From positions 1 to 64,000 of the forward strand of contig JAVBOW010000023.1 in the NCBI GenBank assembly GCA_031550125.1: 64,000 nucleotides of DNA, read 5' to 3'. Source of the DNA: JAVBOW01 sp031550125 (lineage in GTDB: Bacteria > Bacteroidota > Bacteroidia > Bacteroidales > Rikenellaceae). The number at the start of each line of letters is the position of its first letter. Positions within the stretch are counted from its first letter, which is position 1. Under the pieces are notes generated by a model. That model was not told the DNA's origin. It saw only the letters and a list, made by a program, of their open reading frames with translations, and searched no databases. The translations under genes and the position numbers were made by a program. Below are positions 22,983 through 32,168 of the stretch, in pieces.

Positions 22983-25040
22983 ATGCAAAACGGCAAAATA
23001 GGGGTAACTACAGAGAACATCTTCCCGATAATCAAAAAATTTCTTTATTCCGACCACGAGATATTCCTGCGCGAGCTGGTGTCAAACGCCGTGGACGCAA
23101 CCCGTAAGCTGCAGACCCTTGCCGCCATAGGAGAATATAAAGGCGAACTCGGCGACCTTACCATCCGCATCTCGCTCGACAAGCATAACCGCCGCCTTAC
23201 CATATCGGACAGGGGCGTAGGCATGACGGCCGAAGAGGTCGAAAAGTACATCAACCAGATAGCCTTCTCCGGTGCGGAAGAGTTCATGGCCAAATATAAA
23301 GATCAGGCCGTGATAGGCCATTTCGGACTCGGGTTCTATTCGTCTTTCATGGTGGCCGACAAAGTGGAACTTCTCACCTCCTCGTATCTTGAGGAGACAA
23401 AGACAATGCTTTGGACATGTATGGGTACGCCGGAATACACACTCGAGCAGAGCGACGCCCAGCGCGGACGTGGCACCGACGTTGTGCTGCATATTTCCGA
23501 AGATAACGCCGAATTCGCCGAGGAGAACCGCCTGAAGGAACTTCTGCGCAAATATTGCCGCTTTTTGCCGGTACCCATAGCTTTCGGCAAGGTCAAGGAG
23601 TGGAAGGACGGCAAATGGGAGGAAACCGACAAGGACGATATAATAAACGACACCAACCCGTTATGGACGCGCAAGCCTTCGGAGATAGAACCGGACGAAT
23701 ACGCCGAATTCTACGGAAAGTTGTATCCCGCGGCCGACGAACCGCTATTCCACATCCACCTCAATATAGACTATCCGTTCAACCTGACCGGCATACTCTA
23801 TTTTCCGAAGATACGCAACAATTTCGAGATACAGAAGAACAAGATACAGCTCTACAGCAACCAGGTGTTCGTGACCGATTCCGTGGAAGGCATCGTCCCC
23901 GAATTTCTCACGCTGCTCCACGGCGTCATCGACTCGCCGGACATCCCGCTCAACGTTTCGCGCAGTTACCTGCAAAGCGACTCGAACGTACGCAAGATAT
24001 CGTCATACATAACGCGCAAGGTATCCGATCGTCTCGCCGAACTTTTCGCCTCGGATCGCGCCGCCTACGAGACCAAGTGGGACGACCTGAAGGTATTTAT
24101 ACAATACGGTATAATAACCGAAGAGAAATTCGCAGAGAAGGCCATCGATTTCACCCTGCTCAAAAATACAGATGGACGTTACTTCACCCCGGGCGAGTAC
24201 GCCGAGGCGGTGAAAGGGAATCAGACAGACAGGAACGGAACGCTGATCTGCCTGTACACTAACGACAAGGTGGGAATGCACAGTTTCGTGGAGGGTGCCA
24301 GGAATCGCGGATACGACGTGCTTGAGATGGACGGACAGCTCGACAACCATTTCATCGGCTGGTTCGAGAACCGCAACCAGAACACCCGCATGGTGCGCGT
24401 CGACTCGGACGTACTCGACAAGCTCATCCAGAAGGACGACTCCCAGCCGCTGTCACTGAGTTCGGAGCAGCAGGAAGTCGTGCGCCCTGTATTCGAATCG
24501 CAACTGCCATCAGACGACAAGGTGCATTATACCATAGAGTTCGAAGCCATGCAAGCCACGGACGATCCGGTGGTGATAACCCGCAACGAATATATGCGCC
24601 GCATGAAAGAGATGGCGGCCATGGGCGGCGGTATGGCTAACTTCTACGGACAGATGCCCGACAATTTCACCATAGCCGTAAACGCCAACCATCCGCTTGT
24701 CATAGATATTCTCGAGCAGGCGGAAAAGAGCTACGGCGACAAACTTAACAGCATAAACAAGAAGATAGACGCCGCCCGCAACGCCGAGTCGATGTTCCTC
24801 GACGAAATAAAAGGCAAGAAAGAGGACGAACTCACCGACGAACAGCGATCGGAACGTAAGGCGCTGGAAGAGAAACTATCGGGACTGAAGTCAGAAAGGG
24901 CCGCCCGCTTCCGCGAAATAGGCTCGCAGAACGCCCTGGTAAAGCAGCTGATAGATCTGGCCCTGCTCTCCAACGGCATGCTGAAAGGCGAGAACCTGAC
25001 AAGCTTCATACGGCGGAGCGTGGAACTGATCGGCAAATAG
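22983..25040 (+). CDS. htpG: Hsp90-family molecular chaperone HtpG
   Basis: A 685-residue cytosolic chaperone. The GHKL ATPase N-domain shows FLRELVSNAVDATRKLQ, ISDRGVGMTAEEVEKYI, IAFSGAEEFM and IGHFGLGFYSSFMVADKV. The middle domain has LNVSRSYLQSD and the charged segments typical of bacterial Hsp90, followed by the C-terminal dimerisation domain. It lacks the long acidic linker and MEEVD of eukaryotic Hsp90. Length is normal for Bacteroidota. It is a lone gene ending at a strong bidirectional terminator. Confidence 0.97.
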   Translation: MQNGKIGVTTENIFPIIKKFLYSDHEIFLRELVSNAVDATRKLQTLAAIGEYKGELGDLTIRISLDKHNRRLTISDRGVGMTAEEVEKYINQIAFSGAEEFMAKYKDQAVIGHFGLGFYSSFMVADKVELLTSSYLEETKTMLWTCMGTPEYTLEQSDAQRGRGTDVVLHISEDNAEFAEENRLKELLRKYCRFLPVPIAFGKVKEWKDGKWEETDKDDIINDTNPLWTRKPSEIEPDEYAEFYGKLYPAADEPLFHIHLNIDYPFNLTGILYFPKIRNNFEIQKNKIQLYSNQVFVTDSVEGIVPEFLTLLHGVIDSPDIPLNVSRSYLQSDSNVRKISSYITRKVSDRLAELFASDRAAYETKWDDLKVFIQYGIITEEKFAEKAIDFTLLKNTDGRYFTPGEYAEAVKGNQTDRNGTLICLYTNDKVGMHSFVEGARNRGYDVLEMDGQLDNHFIGWFENRNQNTRMVRVDSDVLDKLIQKDDSQPLSLSSEQQEVVRPVFESQLPSDDKVHYTIEFEAMQATDDPVVITRNEYMRRMKEMAAMGGGMANFYGQMPDNFTIAVNANHPLVIDILEQAEKSYGDKLNSINKKIDAARNAESMFLDEIKGKKEDELTDEQRSERKALEEKLSGLKSERAARFREIGSQNALVKQLIDLALLSNGMLKGENLTSFIRRSVELIGK

Positions 25041-25103
25041 GGGATTAAAGCGAACTAATCCGCGCGAGTACGCAAATAAAATCACGGATCAGATATTTCC
25101 AAA

Positions 25104-25141
25104 AATAACAAACACCTGATAACCATCAGGTGTTTGTTATT
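25104..25141. terminator. Bidirectional intrinsic terminator (htpG / SusD-like)
   Basis: A perfect 17-base inverted repeat (25104-25120 and 25125-25141) with loop AACC and A/T-rich flanks. It separates the convergent htpG and SusD-like genes. Confidence 0.92.
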
Positions 25142-25176
25142 AAAACTACCATATTTTTGCCGCGTTGCCAACGGCG

Positions 25177-26841
25177 TTACAACGGATTTTGGACCATAAG
25201 TTTATTACCTTTCACCTCTCCTTCGGGGATAGGCCACAGGAGTTTGTTTTCCGTTATATTGGCCAGATCTTCGGCCAGGTAATCCACCGCGGTCCCTATG
25301 ATGTTTACCTGTCTCGACTGACGGAGTTTTTCCAATGCATATTGGTTTCCCCACCGTTTGAGATCATAGAAACGCCACCCCTCCCCGATAAGCTCCAAAG
25401 CGCGTTCGTTGCGTATAGCCTCGCGCAAAGCGGCTTTGTCGGCCAGGAATATCTCGTTGGCTCCCGCGGGCAGGGTCATGGTATATAACTTATCGCCAGT
25501 GTCTTCAGTACGTTTACGTATACTGTTTAGCAACGCGAGTGCGGTCGGCTGGCTTCCTACTTCGCATTCGACCTCCGCCTTCATCAACACGACGTCGGCA
25601 TAGCGGAAAAAGATAAAATTCACGTCCGTATCGCCCACCGCATGGTCGCCGTAATTGGCGAAATGCGCCAGATCCACGAATTTCATAAGGTGGCAATTAA
25701 ACCCCAGGGAAGGGTGGGTGAATTCGATGGTCGCAACCGTCCCGTCCTTCTTTTTGTATTTGTATTGCGTGCGATAGGTGGTCGGATCGAGGCCTGTCAC
25801 CGGATTGGAACTGAAGTAATAAAGCGTCCTTTCGCTCATGCCCGGAGTGTCGTACCAGGAAGTCGCATCGGCGACGTTGTCCCAATTCCCCCATCCCGTC
25901 ATCTTGATAAGATAGTCGTTTACAGGATTGGTGCCGTTAGCGCCCTTCCAACTGCCGGAGGGGAGGAAAAAACCCAGAGCCGGGAGTCCCTGCGAAGGTA
26001 TTTGGCCGGATTTATTGTCCAACTCGAATATCGACTCGGCATTGTGTTCGTCATCTATCTTCCAGACTTTGGTTATGGAAGGCATGAGTTCATAGCCTGA
26101 GGGAAAATTATCGAGTACCGCTTTCGCCCTGGTAAAGTGATCCGTGCCGTTAACGTCCGCAACGTTCGAAAGATGTACCTTCGCCAGCAGGAACATGGCG
26201 GCCCCCTTGTCTATACGACCTTTGGAAATTCCACCCCTTCGGTTCGCACCCTTTTCGGGAAGGTTGGACGCGTCCTCCAGATCCGTTATCAGATATTGCC
26301 ATATCTCCGCCTTGGGCGTGCGAACCCTTGCCGTCACTTTGGTGTCAATCGGTTTTACGATCAAGGGAACGTCCCCCCAACGATTAACCAGATGGTAATA
26401 CATAAAAGCGCGCAACACTTTGGCCTCGCGAATAAATTCGGTTCTTGCCTCGACGTCTATCACACTGTTGTTCTCCATTGCGTTGATAAACTCGTTGGCG
26501 GTAAATATGACCAGATAGGCCAGCGTCCAGGGTGCGGTCACATGGGTTTGCTCCGGCGTCAGGGAGTACTTAGGGAAACAGGTGGCATCCGCCGACGCGC
26601 CGAATTTATAGGTAAAGAGATCCGAATACCCTTCCTGCCGCGCGATCATGTTCTGCCTTAAAGCGCCCCCGTCGAACGCCCGTTGGTAAATTCCGGCCAA
26701 TCCGGTGAAAGCCAGGCTCTCTGAGGTGTAGAACGTTTTCTGGTTCTGTCGCCCGCGCGTATCCTCATCAAGGAAATCCGAGCATGCGCAAATTAAGACG
26801 GCGATCGATGCGGAAAGCAATATTTTTATTTTCGTTTTCAT
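25177..26841 (-). CDS. SusD/RagB-family outer-membrane lipoprotein
   Basis: A 554-residue lipoprotein with signal and lipobox VLICAC (Cys20). The SusD fold shows an N-terminal SDFLDEDTRG, TPR-like helices (EAKVLRAFMYYHLVNRWGDVPL near 145-165), and C-terminal RADVVLMKAEVECEV-like, ALELIGEGWRFYDLKRWG and LLWPIPEGEVKGN segments. SusD proteins sit on the cell surface and cap the SusC channel to present an oligosaccharide. The gene starts 17 bases after the SusC-like stop, so the pair forms one unit. No glycosidase is attached to the pair, so the ligand cannot be guessed. Confidence 0.95.
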   Translation of the reverse strand: MKTKIKILLSASIAVLICACSDFLDEDTRGRQNQKTFYTSESLAFTGLAGIYQRAFDGGALRQNMIARQEGYSDLFTYKFGASADATCFPKYSLTPEQTHVTAPWTLAYLVIFTANEFINAMENNSVIDVEARTEFIREAKVLRAFMYYHLVNRWGDVPLIVKPIDTKVTARVRTPKAEIWQYLITDLEDASNLPEKGANRRGGISKGRIDKGAAMFLLAKVHLSNVADVNGTDHFTRAKAVLDNFPSGYELMPSITKVWKIDDEHNAESIFELDNKSGQIPSQGLPALGFFLPSGSWKGANGTNPVNDYLIKMTGWGNWDNVADATSWYDTPGMSERTLYYFSSNPVTGLDPTTYRTQYKYKKKDGTVATIEFTHPSLGFNCHLMKFVDLAHFANYGDHAVGDTDVNFIFFRYADVVLMKAEVECEVGSQPTALALLNSIRKRTEDTGDKLYTMTLPAGANEIFLADKAALREAIRNERALELIGEGWRFYDLKRWGNQYALEKLRQSRQVNIIGTAVDYLAEDLANITENKLLWPIPEGEVKGNKLMVQNPL

Positions 26842-26858
26842 AAAATCCCGTATTAAAT

Positions 26859-29800
26859 TTAAAACCCTATGGTGATTTTGCCCCCGAATGTACGAGGTAC
26901 AGGATAAGCGCCCAGATCTATTCCCTGGCCCACAACATTTCCGCCTTTTACGTTTATATCAGGGGTATAACCGGGAAATTTGGTAAACGTAAAGGCGTTA
27001 TCCACATCAAACGTAAGCCGGAGCTGGTTAAGTCCCGCTTTGGATATCCATCTCCTGGGGAAGTTGTAAGACAAGGCGATATTGTTTATTCTGAAGAAAC
27101 TGCCCTTGAAAACCAGAGCGGAGACGTCGGCATATTTCCTCACGTCGTAACCGGGCGCGGGATTCTTGCTTGTGGGATTATCTTCGCTCCAGTGGTCTTC
27201 GTACCAGTCCCGGCGTACATTGTTGCCTGCATGCAGGTTTTGGTTATTGGCATAAGTATAGCTGATTATATCGTTCCCAACCACCCATTGGCAAAGGACG
27301 TCGAGTTGGAACGCCTTGTAGCGGAACGTATTGGTCATGCCGCCCGTAAAATCGGGAGTCGACCTTCCGATAATTGTTTTGTCGTCTGTAGTTATTTTAT
27401 CGTCCGGATCCAGGTTGAAAGGATCGCTCGTATTTACTATCTTATATTCGCCTTTCTTGGGATTTACCTGCCCCTGGGCTATGGCCAATGCCAGGTCTTC
27501 ATCGGTGGATATGATGCCGTCCGTCTTGTAGCCGTATATAAGCCCCAGTGGCTCACCGACTTTCAAGTATGACGGCGAGAATTTATCGTCCGACACCGAT
27601 CCCTCAGGATTGAGTATCTCCATGCGTCCGTCCCCCAGGTCCAGCACCTTGTTGCTGTTCCATGAATTATTTGCCGATATATCCCATTTGAAGTCGGCGT
27701 TGTTGATGACAGAGGCGTCCACAGATATCTCGAATCCCCGGTTGGATATGGAACCTATATTCTGCAACATGGCGGAAAAACCCATCGAGGGAGGGTAAGC
27801 TTTCGGATACAGGAGGTCTTTCGTTTTTTTGTAATAATAATCCAGGGTTACGTTCAGCCTTCCGTACCATAGCCCTATGTCTATGCCGGCGTCGAACTGG
27901 TTGGTCATTTCCCATTTAAGATTGGGGTCCGCCGGAAGGTTTGGCGTATAGGAGGTGATGGTGGTTCCGCCTATGGAGACGTTGCCCGGATTAAGGAACG
28001 AAAGGGTCTGATAGATAGGTATGCCCTGCTCTCCCGACACTCCATAGCTAACCCTGAGTTTTAGGTTGCTCAGGACACGGTCGACATTGTCCATGAAATC
28101 CTCCTCGCTTATCCTCCACGCTACCGCACCCGAAGGCAGGAACGCATGTTTGTTGTTGGAACCGAAACGCGAAGATCCGTCCACGCGTCCGGTCAAAGTC
28201 AGCAGGTACCGGTTCATTAGCGAATAGTTCACGCGGGCCATGTAAGATGTCATTTGCCAACCGGTGAAGCCGGAATTACCGGAATAGGTGTTGGCTTCGG
28301 CCATGTTGTTGAATTTAGCAACGTCGTTTGCGAAACCGGCGCCGTTAAGTGTAAAATTGTTGTTTTGGCTTTTTTGCCATTCGGCTCCAGCCATAGCTGT
28401 AAGGTTGTGTATTTCGTCGAAAGTTTTGGTATAGGTCAAAAAATTAGCGGAGTTCCAATAAAGCCTGCTGTAAGAGCTGAGCGATGCGTCCCCTTGTTTA
28501 GTCTTACCTTCGTCGATTATGCTCGGGGCATACCAGTAACCTTTTGCATCTACCAGGTCGGCGGCAAAATTGGAACGGAATTTCAAGTCTTTAAAAAAGG
28601 TTATTTCAGCAAAAACATTAGCTATTATCCTGTCGCGTACATCAAGGTTGGTTATTTCCTTCAAGGAGGCGTATGGGTTGGCTCTGTTTCCGTCCATATT
28701 GGCATACTGGTTATAGCTGCCGTCCGCCTTATATACGGATATTATCGGAGACGCGAACGCGACCATACCCACCGGCGTATTGGTGGCTCCCTGCTGAACC
28801 TGATTCCCTTCCGTCCTGGTGCCGGATATATTCAAGCCCACGGTTAGCCATTTGGAGAATTCATTGTCTATATTGGCCCTTAAAGCGTATCGTGAGAAAT
28901 CGGTATTAATGATGATGCCGTCCTGGTCGGTGTATCCGAGCGAGAACATGTAGCGCAATTTATTCGCATCCCCGGAGAAGGAGAGCTCGTAACTCCGTGA
29001 GGAAGCCGTGCGAAATATCTCATCCTGCCAATCCGTATCTGCGGGCAGATTGTCGAGATCGTATTTTGCGGTCTGAGGAAGGCTGTTATAGTCTACGTGC
29101 TTGTTCCAGAGTTCGGCCCATTCGCGAGCATTGGTAAGATCGAGCCTTTTCGCTACCGTCTGTATGCCTGACGTGATGTCGAGCTTTCCCATGAACCTCC
29201 CGTCGCGACCCTGTTTGGTCGTGATCATTATAACTCCGTTCGCACCCCGCGAACCGTATATAGCGGTGGAGGACGCGTCTTTGAGTATCTCCATCGACTC
29301 GATGTCGGATGGATTGATGAAAGCCAGCGGAGAGACGGAAACGCCTTTTACGGCATTGGAAGAGCCGCCTCCGTCCAAGGGTATCCCGTCCACCACATAC
29401 AGCGGCTCGTTAGAACCGGTAATGGAGCTATGCCCGCGGATCATAACCATAGGCGCGGCTCCCGGCATCCCCGACACGGTAGATACGAACACTCCTGCGC
29501 TCTTTCCCCTCAAGGCGGCGTCCGGGGATTGTGCGGCCCCCAGGGTAATCTCATCGGATTTAAGAGAGGCTACGGAACCCGTAAGGTCGGATTTTTTCAC
29601 CGTTCCGTATCCTACGACAACTATATCGTCCAGCATTTGCAGCCTGTCCTCCAGCACGATATCTATCGTACGGACAGCCCCGACGGTTACACGCTTTTCT
29701 GCATATCCCACATTCTTAATTACAAGTATGTCGCCCTCAGAGGCGTCAATAGAGAATTCCCCGTCATGATTAGTGACGGTTCCCGTAAAGGTACCCTGTA

Positions 29801-29975
29801 TTTGGATGGAAGCGCCAATAAGCGGATCGCCGCGTTCGTCGCTCACCTTTCCCTTTACGGGGCTTTGGGCAAAAGCCAGACTCGCGGACATGAGCATCAG
29901 GGCGCATGTCGCAAAAGTGCGTACTCGCAAACTTTCAAAAAAATGAGAAGTGGCAAGTGTCTTCATTTTTCTCAT
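26859..29975 (-). CDS. SusC/RagA-family TonB-dependent transporter
   Basis: A 1,038-residue outer-membrane transporter. The signal peptide ends near SLAFAQ. The carboxypeptidase-regulatory-like domain follows (VKGKVSDERGDPLIGASIQIQG), then the plug with DDIVVVGYGTVKKSDLTGSVAS and EILKDASSTAIYGSRGANGVI, and a 22-strand barrel ending VPRTFGGKITIGF. ATG at 29975 (MRKMKTL) was preferred to an upstream start adding 18 polar residues; ATG 29966 is an alternative. It imports a glycan oligomer together with the SusD-like partner. A -7 element lies at 30204-30197, implying a leader of about 215 bases. A SusR-like regulator diverges at 30414. Confidence 0.95.
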   Translation of the reverse strand: MRKMKTLATSHFFESLRVRTFATCALMLMSASLAFAQSPVKGKVSDERGDPLIGASIQIQGTFTGTVTNHDGEFSIDASEGDILVIKNVGYAEKRVTVGAVRTIDIVLEDRLQMLDDIVVVGYGTVKKSDLTGSVASLKSDEITLGAAQSPDAALRGKSAGVFVSTVSGMPGAAPMVMIRGHSSITGSNEPLYVVDGIPLDGGGSSNAVKGVSVSPLAFINPSDIESMEILKDASSTAIYGSRGANGVIMITTKQGRDGRFMGKLDITSGIQTVAKRLDLTNAREWAELWNKHVDYNSLPQTAKYDLDNLPADTDWQDEIFRTASSRSYELSFSGDANKLRYMFSLGYTDQDGIIINTDFSRYALRANIDNEFSKWLTVGLNISGTRTEGNQVQQGATNTPVGMVAFASPIISVYKADGSYNQYANMDGNRANPYASLKEITNLDVRDRIIANVFAEITFFKDLKFRSNFAADLVDAKGYWYAPSIIDEGKTKQGDASLSSYSRLYWNSANFLTYTKTFDEIHNLTAMAGAEWQKSQNNNFTLNGAGFANDVAKFNNMAEANTYSGNSGFTGWQMTSYMARVNYSLMNRYLLTLTGRVDGSSRFGSNNKHAFLPSGAVAWRISEEDFMDNVDRVLSNLKLRVSYGVSGEQGIPIYQTLSFLNPGNVSIGGTTITSYTPNLPADPNLKWEMTNQFDAGIDIGLWYGRLNVTLDYYYKKTKDLLYPKAYPPSMGFSAMLQNIGSISNRGFEISVDASVINNADFKWDISANNSWNSNKVLDLGDGRMEILNPEGSVSDDKFSPSYLKVGEPLGLIYGYKTDGIISTDEDLALAIAQGQVNPKKGEYKIVNTSDPFNLDPDDKITTDDKTIIGRSTPDFTGGMTNTFRYKAFQLDVLCQWVVGNDIISYTYANNQNLHAGNNVRRDWYEDHWSEDNPTSKNPAPGYDVRKYADVSALVFKGSFFRINNIALSYNFPRRWISKAGLNQLRLTFDVDNAFTFTKFPGYTPDINVKGGNVVGQGIDLGAYPVPRTFGGKITIGF

Positions 29976-30196
29976 AAGCGTCAGCGTTTTTAGGTTAATA
30001 TATTGGTTAGTGCGGAATCTGTCTGTCAAATCACACGCCTTTACGCCCCGCAGCTTGCTTCCCTGGCTTTCATCGTAAAATATGGGGGCTTTTAATTATG
30101 AACCATGTATTGCCGCAACGCTCGTCACGGACAGGATGATCGACTTGCCGGGTTTAAGGGTTAGAGAAACGGGGATCGCCCGACCGCCGGTTATAA

Positions 30197-30204
30197 CAAA
30201 GATA
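30197..30204 (-). promoter_or_regulatory. Putative -7 element of the susC-susD pair
   Basis: TATCTTTG on the minus strand matches TAnnTTTG. Transcription near 30190 would leave about 215 untranslated bases. Confidence 0.45.
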
Positions 30205-30353
30205 ACTAATCGAGAGGCCGCTTATCCACCCCTGGGAGCGAATATAGCCGTTGGCCAAGATAAAGTGCAGACAATCAAAGATTGCAGCAAATCAAAATCA
30301 AGTGAAGTTAAAGGCTGCGATTGCTCTCCGCACGCGGCTCGCCTATACTGTAT

Positions 30354-30384
30354 TTTGTTTTGGCGGAATGAAATAGTATATTTG
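30354..30384 (+). promoter_or_regulatory. Promoter of the SusR/DUF6377-like regulator gene
   Basis: TTTG at 30354-30357, then 19 bases, then TATATTTG at 30377-30384. This is the full Bacteroidota TTTG/TAnnTTTG arrangement at near-ideal spacing. Confidence 0.7.
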
Positions 30385-30413
30385 TATAGACTCTTTTTTC
30401 GAACTACGCCGGC

Positions 30414-32021
30414 TTGAAAAAACCCATCATCATATTATTTTTATTGTCCGCGCAGCTTTCCGTTGCCGCGCGGGATATGGATTCTATATTCATCGCGCTG
30501 GACAACACGATACTGCACAAACACGCCTACAACCGTAGTAAAGAACTTGAATTGTCCGTATTGCGAGAGAAAATGTCGCTATCCCGCAATTCAACCGAAA
30601 AGCTTGCAAATTCCTTAGCCCTGAGCTTTGCGTATTTCACATACCAAAACGATTCGGCGATGTATTATGTACGGCGGGCATACGAATACGCGCAGGTTGT
30701 CGGCGACAGGCGGAGCCATATCGAAGCGCAGATACTGCAAGCCAATATCTTCAGGGCCATGGGGCAGTTCATAGAAGCTTCCGAGATACTTAACAAACTT
30801 CAGGACCAAGGTATACCGAAAGAGGTAAAATACAAATATTATATAGCCAAGCGACTTAATTACAATGCACTGCGGGGATATTCGGTCTCCGCCTCCGAAA
30901 AAGGCATTTACAACGACATGGCCATAAGCTATCGCGATTCGCTGCTCAACGACCGTTATGCGCCGGACATACAAAGATTTCTGGCTGAAATAGAACGCCT
31001 GCTCTTCGATAAAGATTACAGCACCGCACTCGACCTGGCGCTGTCCGGACTCGATAAAATATCGCCTACGGAGCTTGATAAAGATCCTGGAATTCTTTTG
31101 TTCCATATATCCGACATTTACGGTAAGCTGGGAGACCATGACAGCGAACTTTATTACCTTGCCAAAGCCGCTATCGAAGACATAAGATATTCCTCAAGAA
31201 GTTACGTGGCACTGCGCAAACTCGCCAATTTCCTTTATGAAGGCGAACAGGTAAACCGCGCCTACAACTATATGAAATGCCATATCGAAGACGCCCAGGC
31301 AAGCAATGAGCGTTACCGGTTGTTCGAATCGGCCAACATATTCCTCGATATCAACAGGGCGTTCCAAACCAAAGAGCTTGAACAAAAAAAGATAATAACA
31401 AGGGGGCTTACCCTGCTTACGATAGTTGCGCTGTTCCTGGCGGCGGCCATTATATATATAGCCTGTCAATTTTCACGCATGAAGGCCGTCAAGGAAAACC
31501 TCTCCAAGACCAACGGCGAACTAATAAAGGCAAACCAAAAACTTAAAGACGCCAACCATATCAAAATAGAGTATATACGTCTTTACATGGAGCAGCACCT
31601 CAAATATCTTTCTCTAATTGAATCATATAAAAACAAAGCCGGCAAGATAGCGCGCGTCGAAGGTACGATGGCCCTGCTCGAATTCGTCGAGTCGTCGATG
31701 GATACCCAGAGCGAACTCGACGACTTTTATGAACATTTCGATACGACGCTTCTCAACCTGTTTCCGAATTTCGTCGACGAATTCAACGCCTTGCTTATGC
31801 CCGCGCAACAGGAAACGCTAAAAGAGAACCACAGGCTAACGCTCGGCCTGAGGATATTCGGGCTAATACGGCTCGGGGTAACCAACAGCATCGACATAGC
31901 CCGCTTCCTGCAATATTCGCTTTCGACGATATATACCTATCGAACAAGGATGCGCAACAGGGCCATAGACCGCGACTCTTTCGAAAAGCAGGTAATGAAA
32001 ATAGGAATCAACAATTTCTGA
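30414..32021 (+). CDS. SusR/DUF6377-like membrane-spanning transcriptional regulator
   Basis: A 535-residue protein with signal peptide (1-18), TPR-like periplasmic helices (about 60-320), one membrane helix (331-352) and a cytoplasmic coiled coil (354-385). A C-terminal region about 470-520 resembles a LuxR-type helix-turn-helix (LGVTNSIDIARFLQYSLSTIYTYRTRMRNRA). This layout matches the SusR-like/DUF6377 regulators that sense a glycan in the periplasm and activate an adjacent susCD pair. The start is TTG at 30414, the only start after the in-frame stop at 30387 that keeps the signal peptide, about 23 bases from the predicted transcription start. It is divergent from the susC-like gene, its likely target. 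Confidence 0.83.
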   Translation: MKKPIIILFLLSAQLSVAARDMDSIFIALDNTILHKHAYNRSKELELSVLREKMSLSRNSTEKLANSLALSFAYFTYQNDSAMYYVRRAYEYAQVVGDRRSHIEAQILQANIFRAMGQFIEASEILNKLQDQGIPKEVKYKYYIAKRLNYNALRGYSVSASEKGIYNDMAISYRDSLLNDRYAPDIQRFLAEIERLLFDKDYSTALDLALSGLDKISPTELDKDPGILLFHISDIYGKLGDHDSELYYLAKAAIEDIRYSSRSYVALRKLANFLYEGEQVNRAYNYMKCHIEDAQASNERYRLFESANIFLDINRAFQTKELEQKKIITRGLTLLTIVALFLAAAIIYIACQFSRMKAVKENLSKTNGELIKANQKLKDANHIKIEYIRLYMEQHLKYLSLIESYKNKAGKIARVEGTMALLEFVESSMDTQSELDDFYEHFDTTLLNLFPNFVDEFNALLMPAQQETLKENHRLTLGLRIFGLIRLGVTNSIDIARFLQYSLSTIYTYRTRMRNRAIDRDSFEKQVMKIGINNF

Positions 32022-32097
32022 TATCTACCCCGAAATCCGGCAATTACGCCCACCGGACCGTCAGTCCGGCCCAGAGATAGAGTTGGCGATGCCGTAG

Positions 32098-32140
32098 AAA
32101 AGCACTGCCTGCCGGACTTGCGTCGGCAGGCAGTGCTTTT
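32098..32140. terminator. Bidirectional terminator between regulator and fimbrillin-like lipoprotein
   Basis: A perfect 17-base inverted repeat (32098-32114 and 32124-32140) around a nine-base loop, with A and T runs at its ends, between convergent genes. Confidence 0.9.
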
Positions 32141-32168
32141 CATAAATTTGCTTATCCGGGTTAATCCG

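Larger units (their letters stand above)
29976..30413. other. 438-base divergent intergenic region between susC-like and regulator genes
   Basis: It holds a promoter on each strand (30197-30204 minus, 30354-30384 plus) and the long putative SusC 5' leader. A + strand open frame at 30082-30417 has no family features and is not believed. No riboswitch was recognised. A small antisense RNA cannot be judged from sequence alone. Confidence 0.5.

Noticed and set aside
30082..30417. 111-residue + strand frame in the susC-regulator gap
   Set aside because: No recognisable family, unlike codon use, and it overlaps promoters on both strands.
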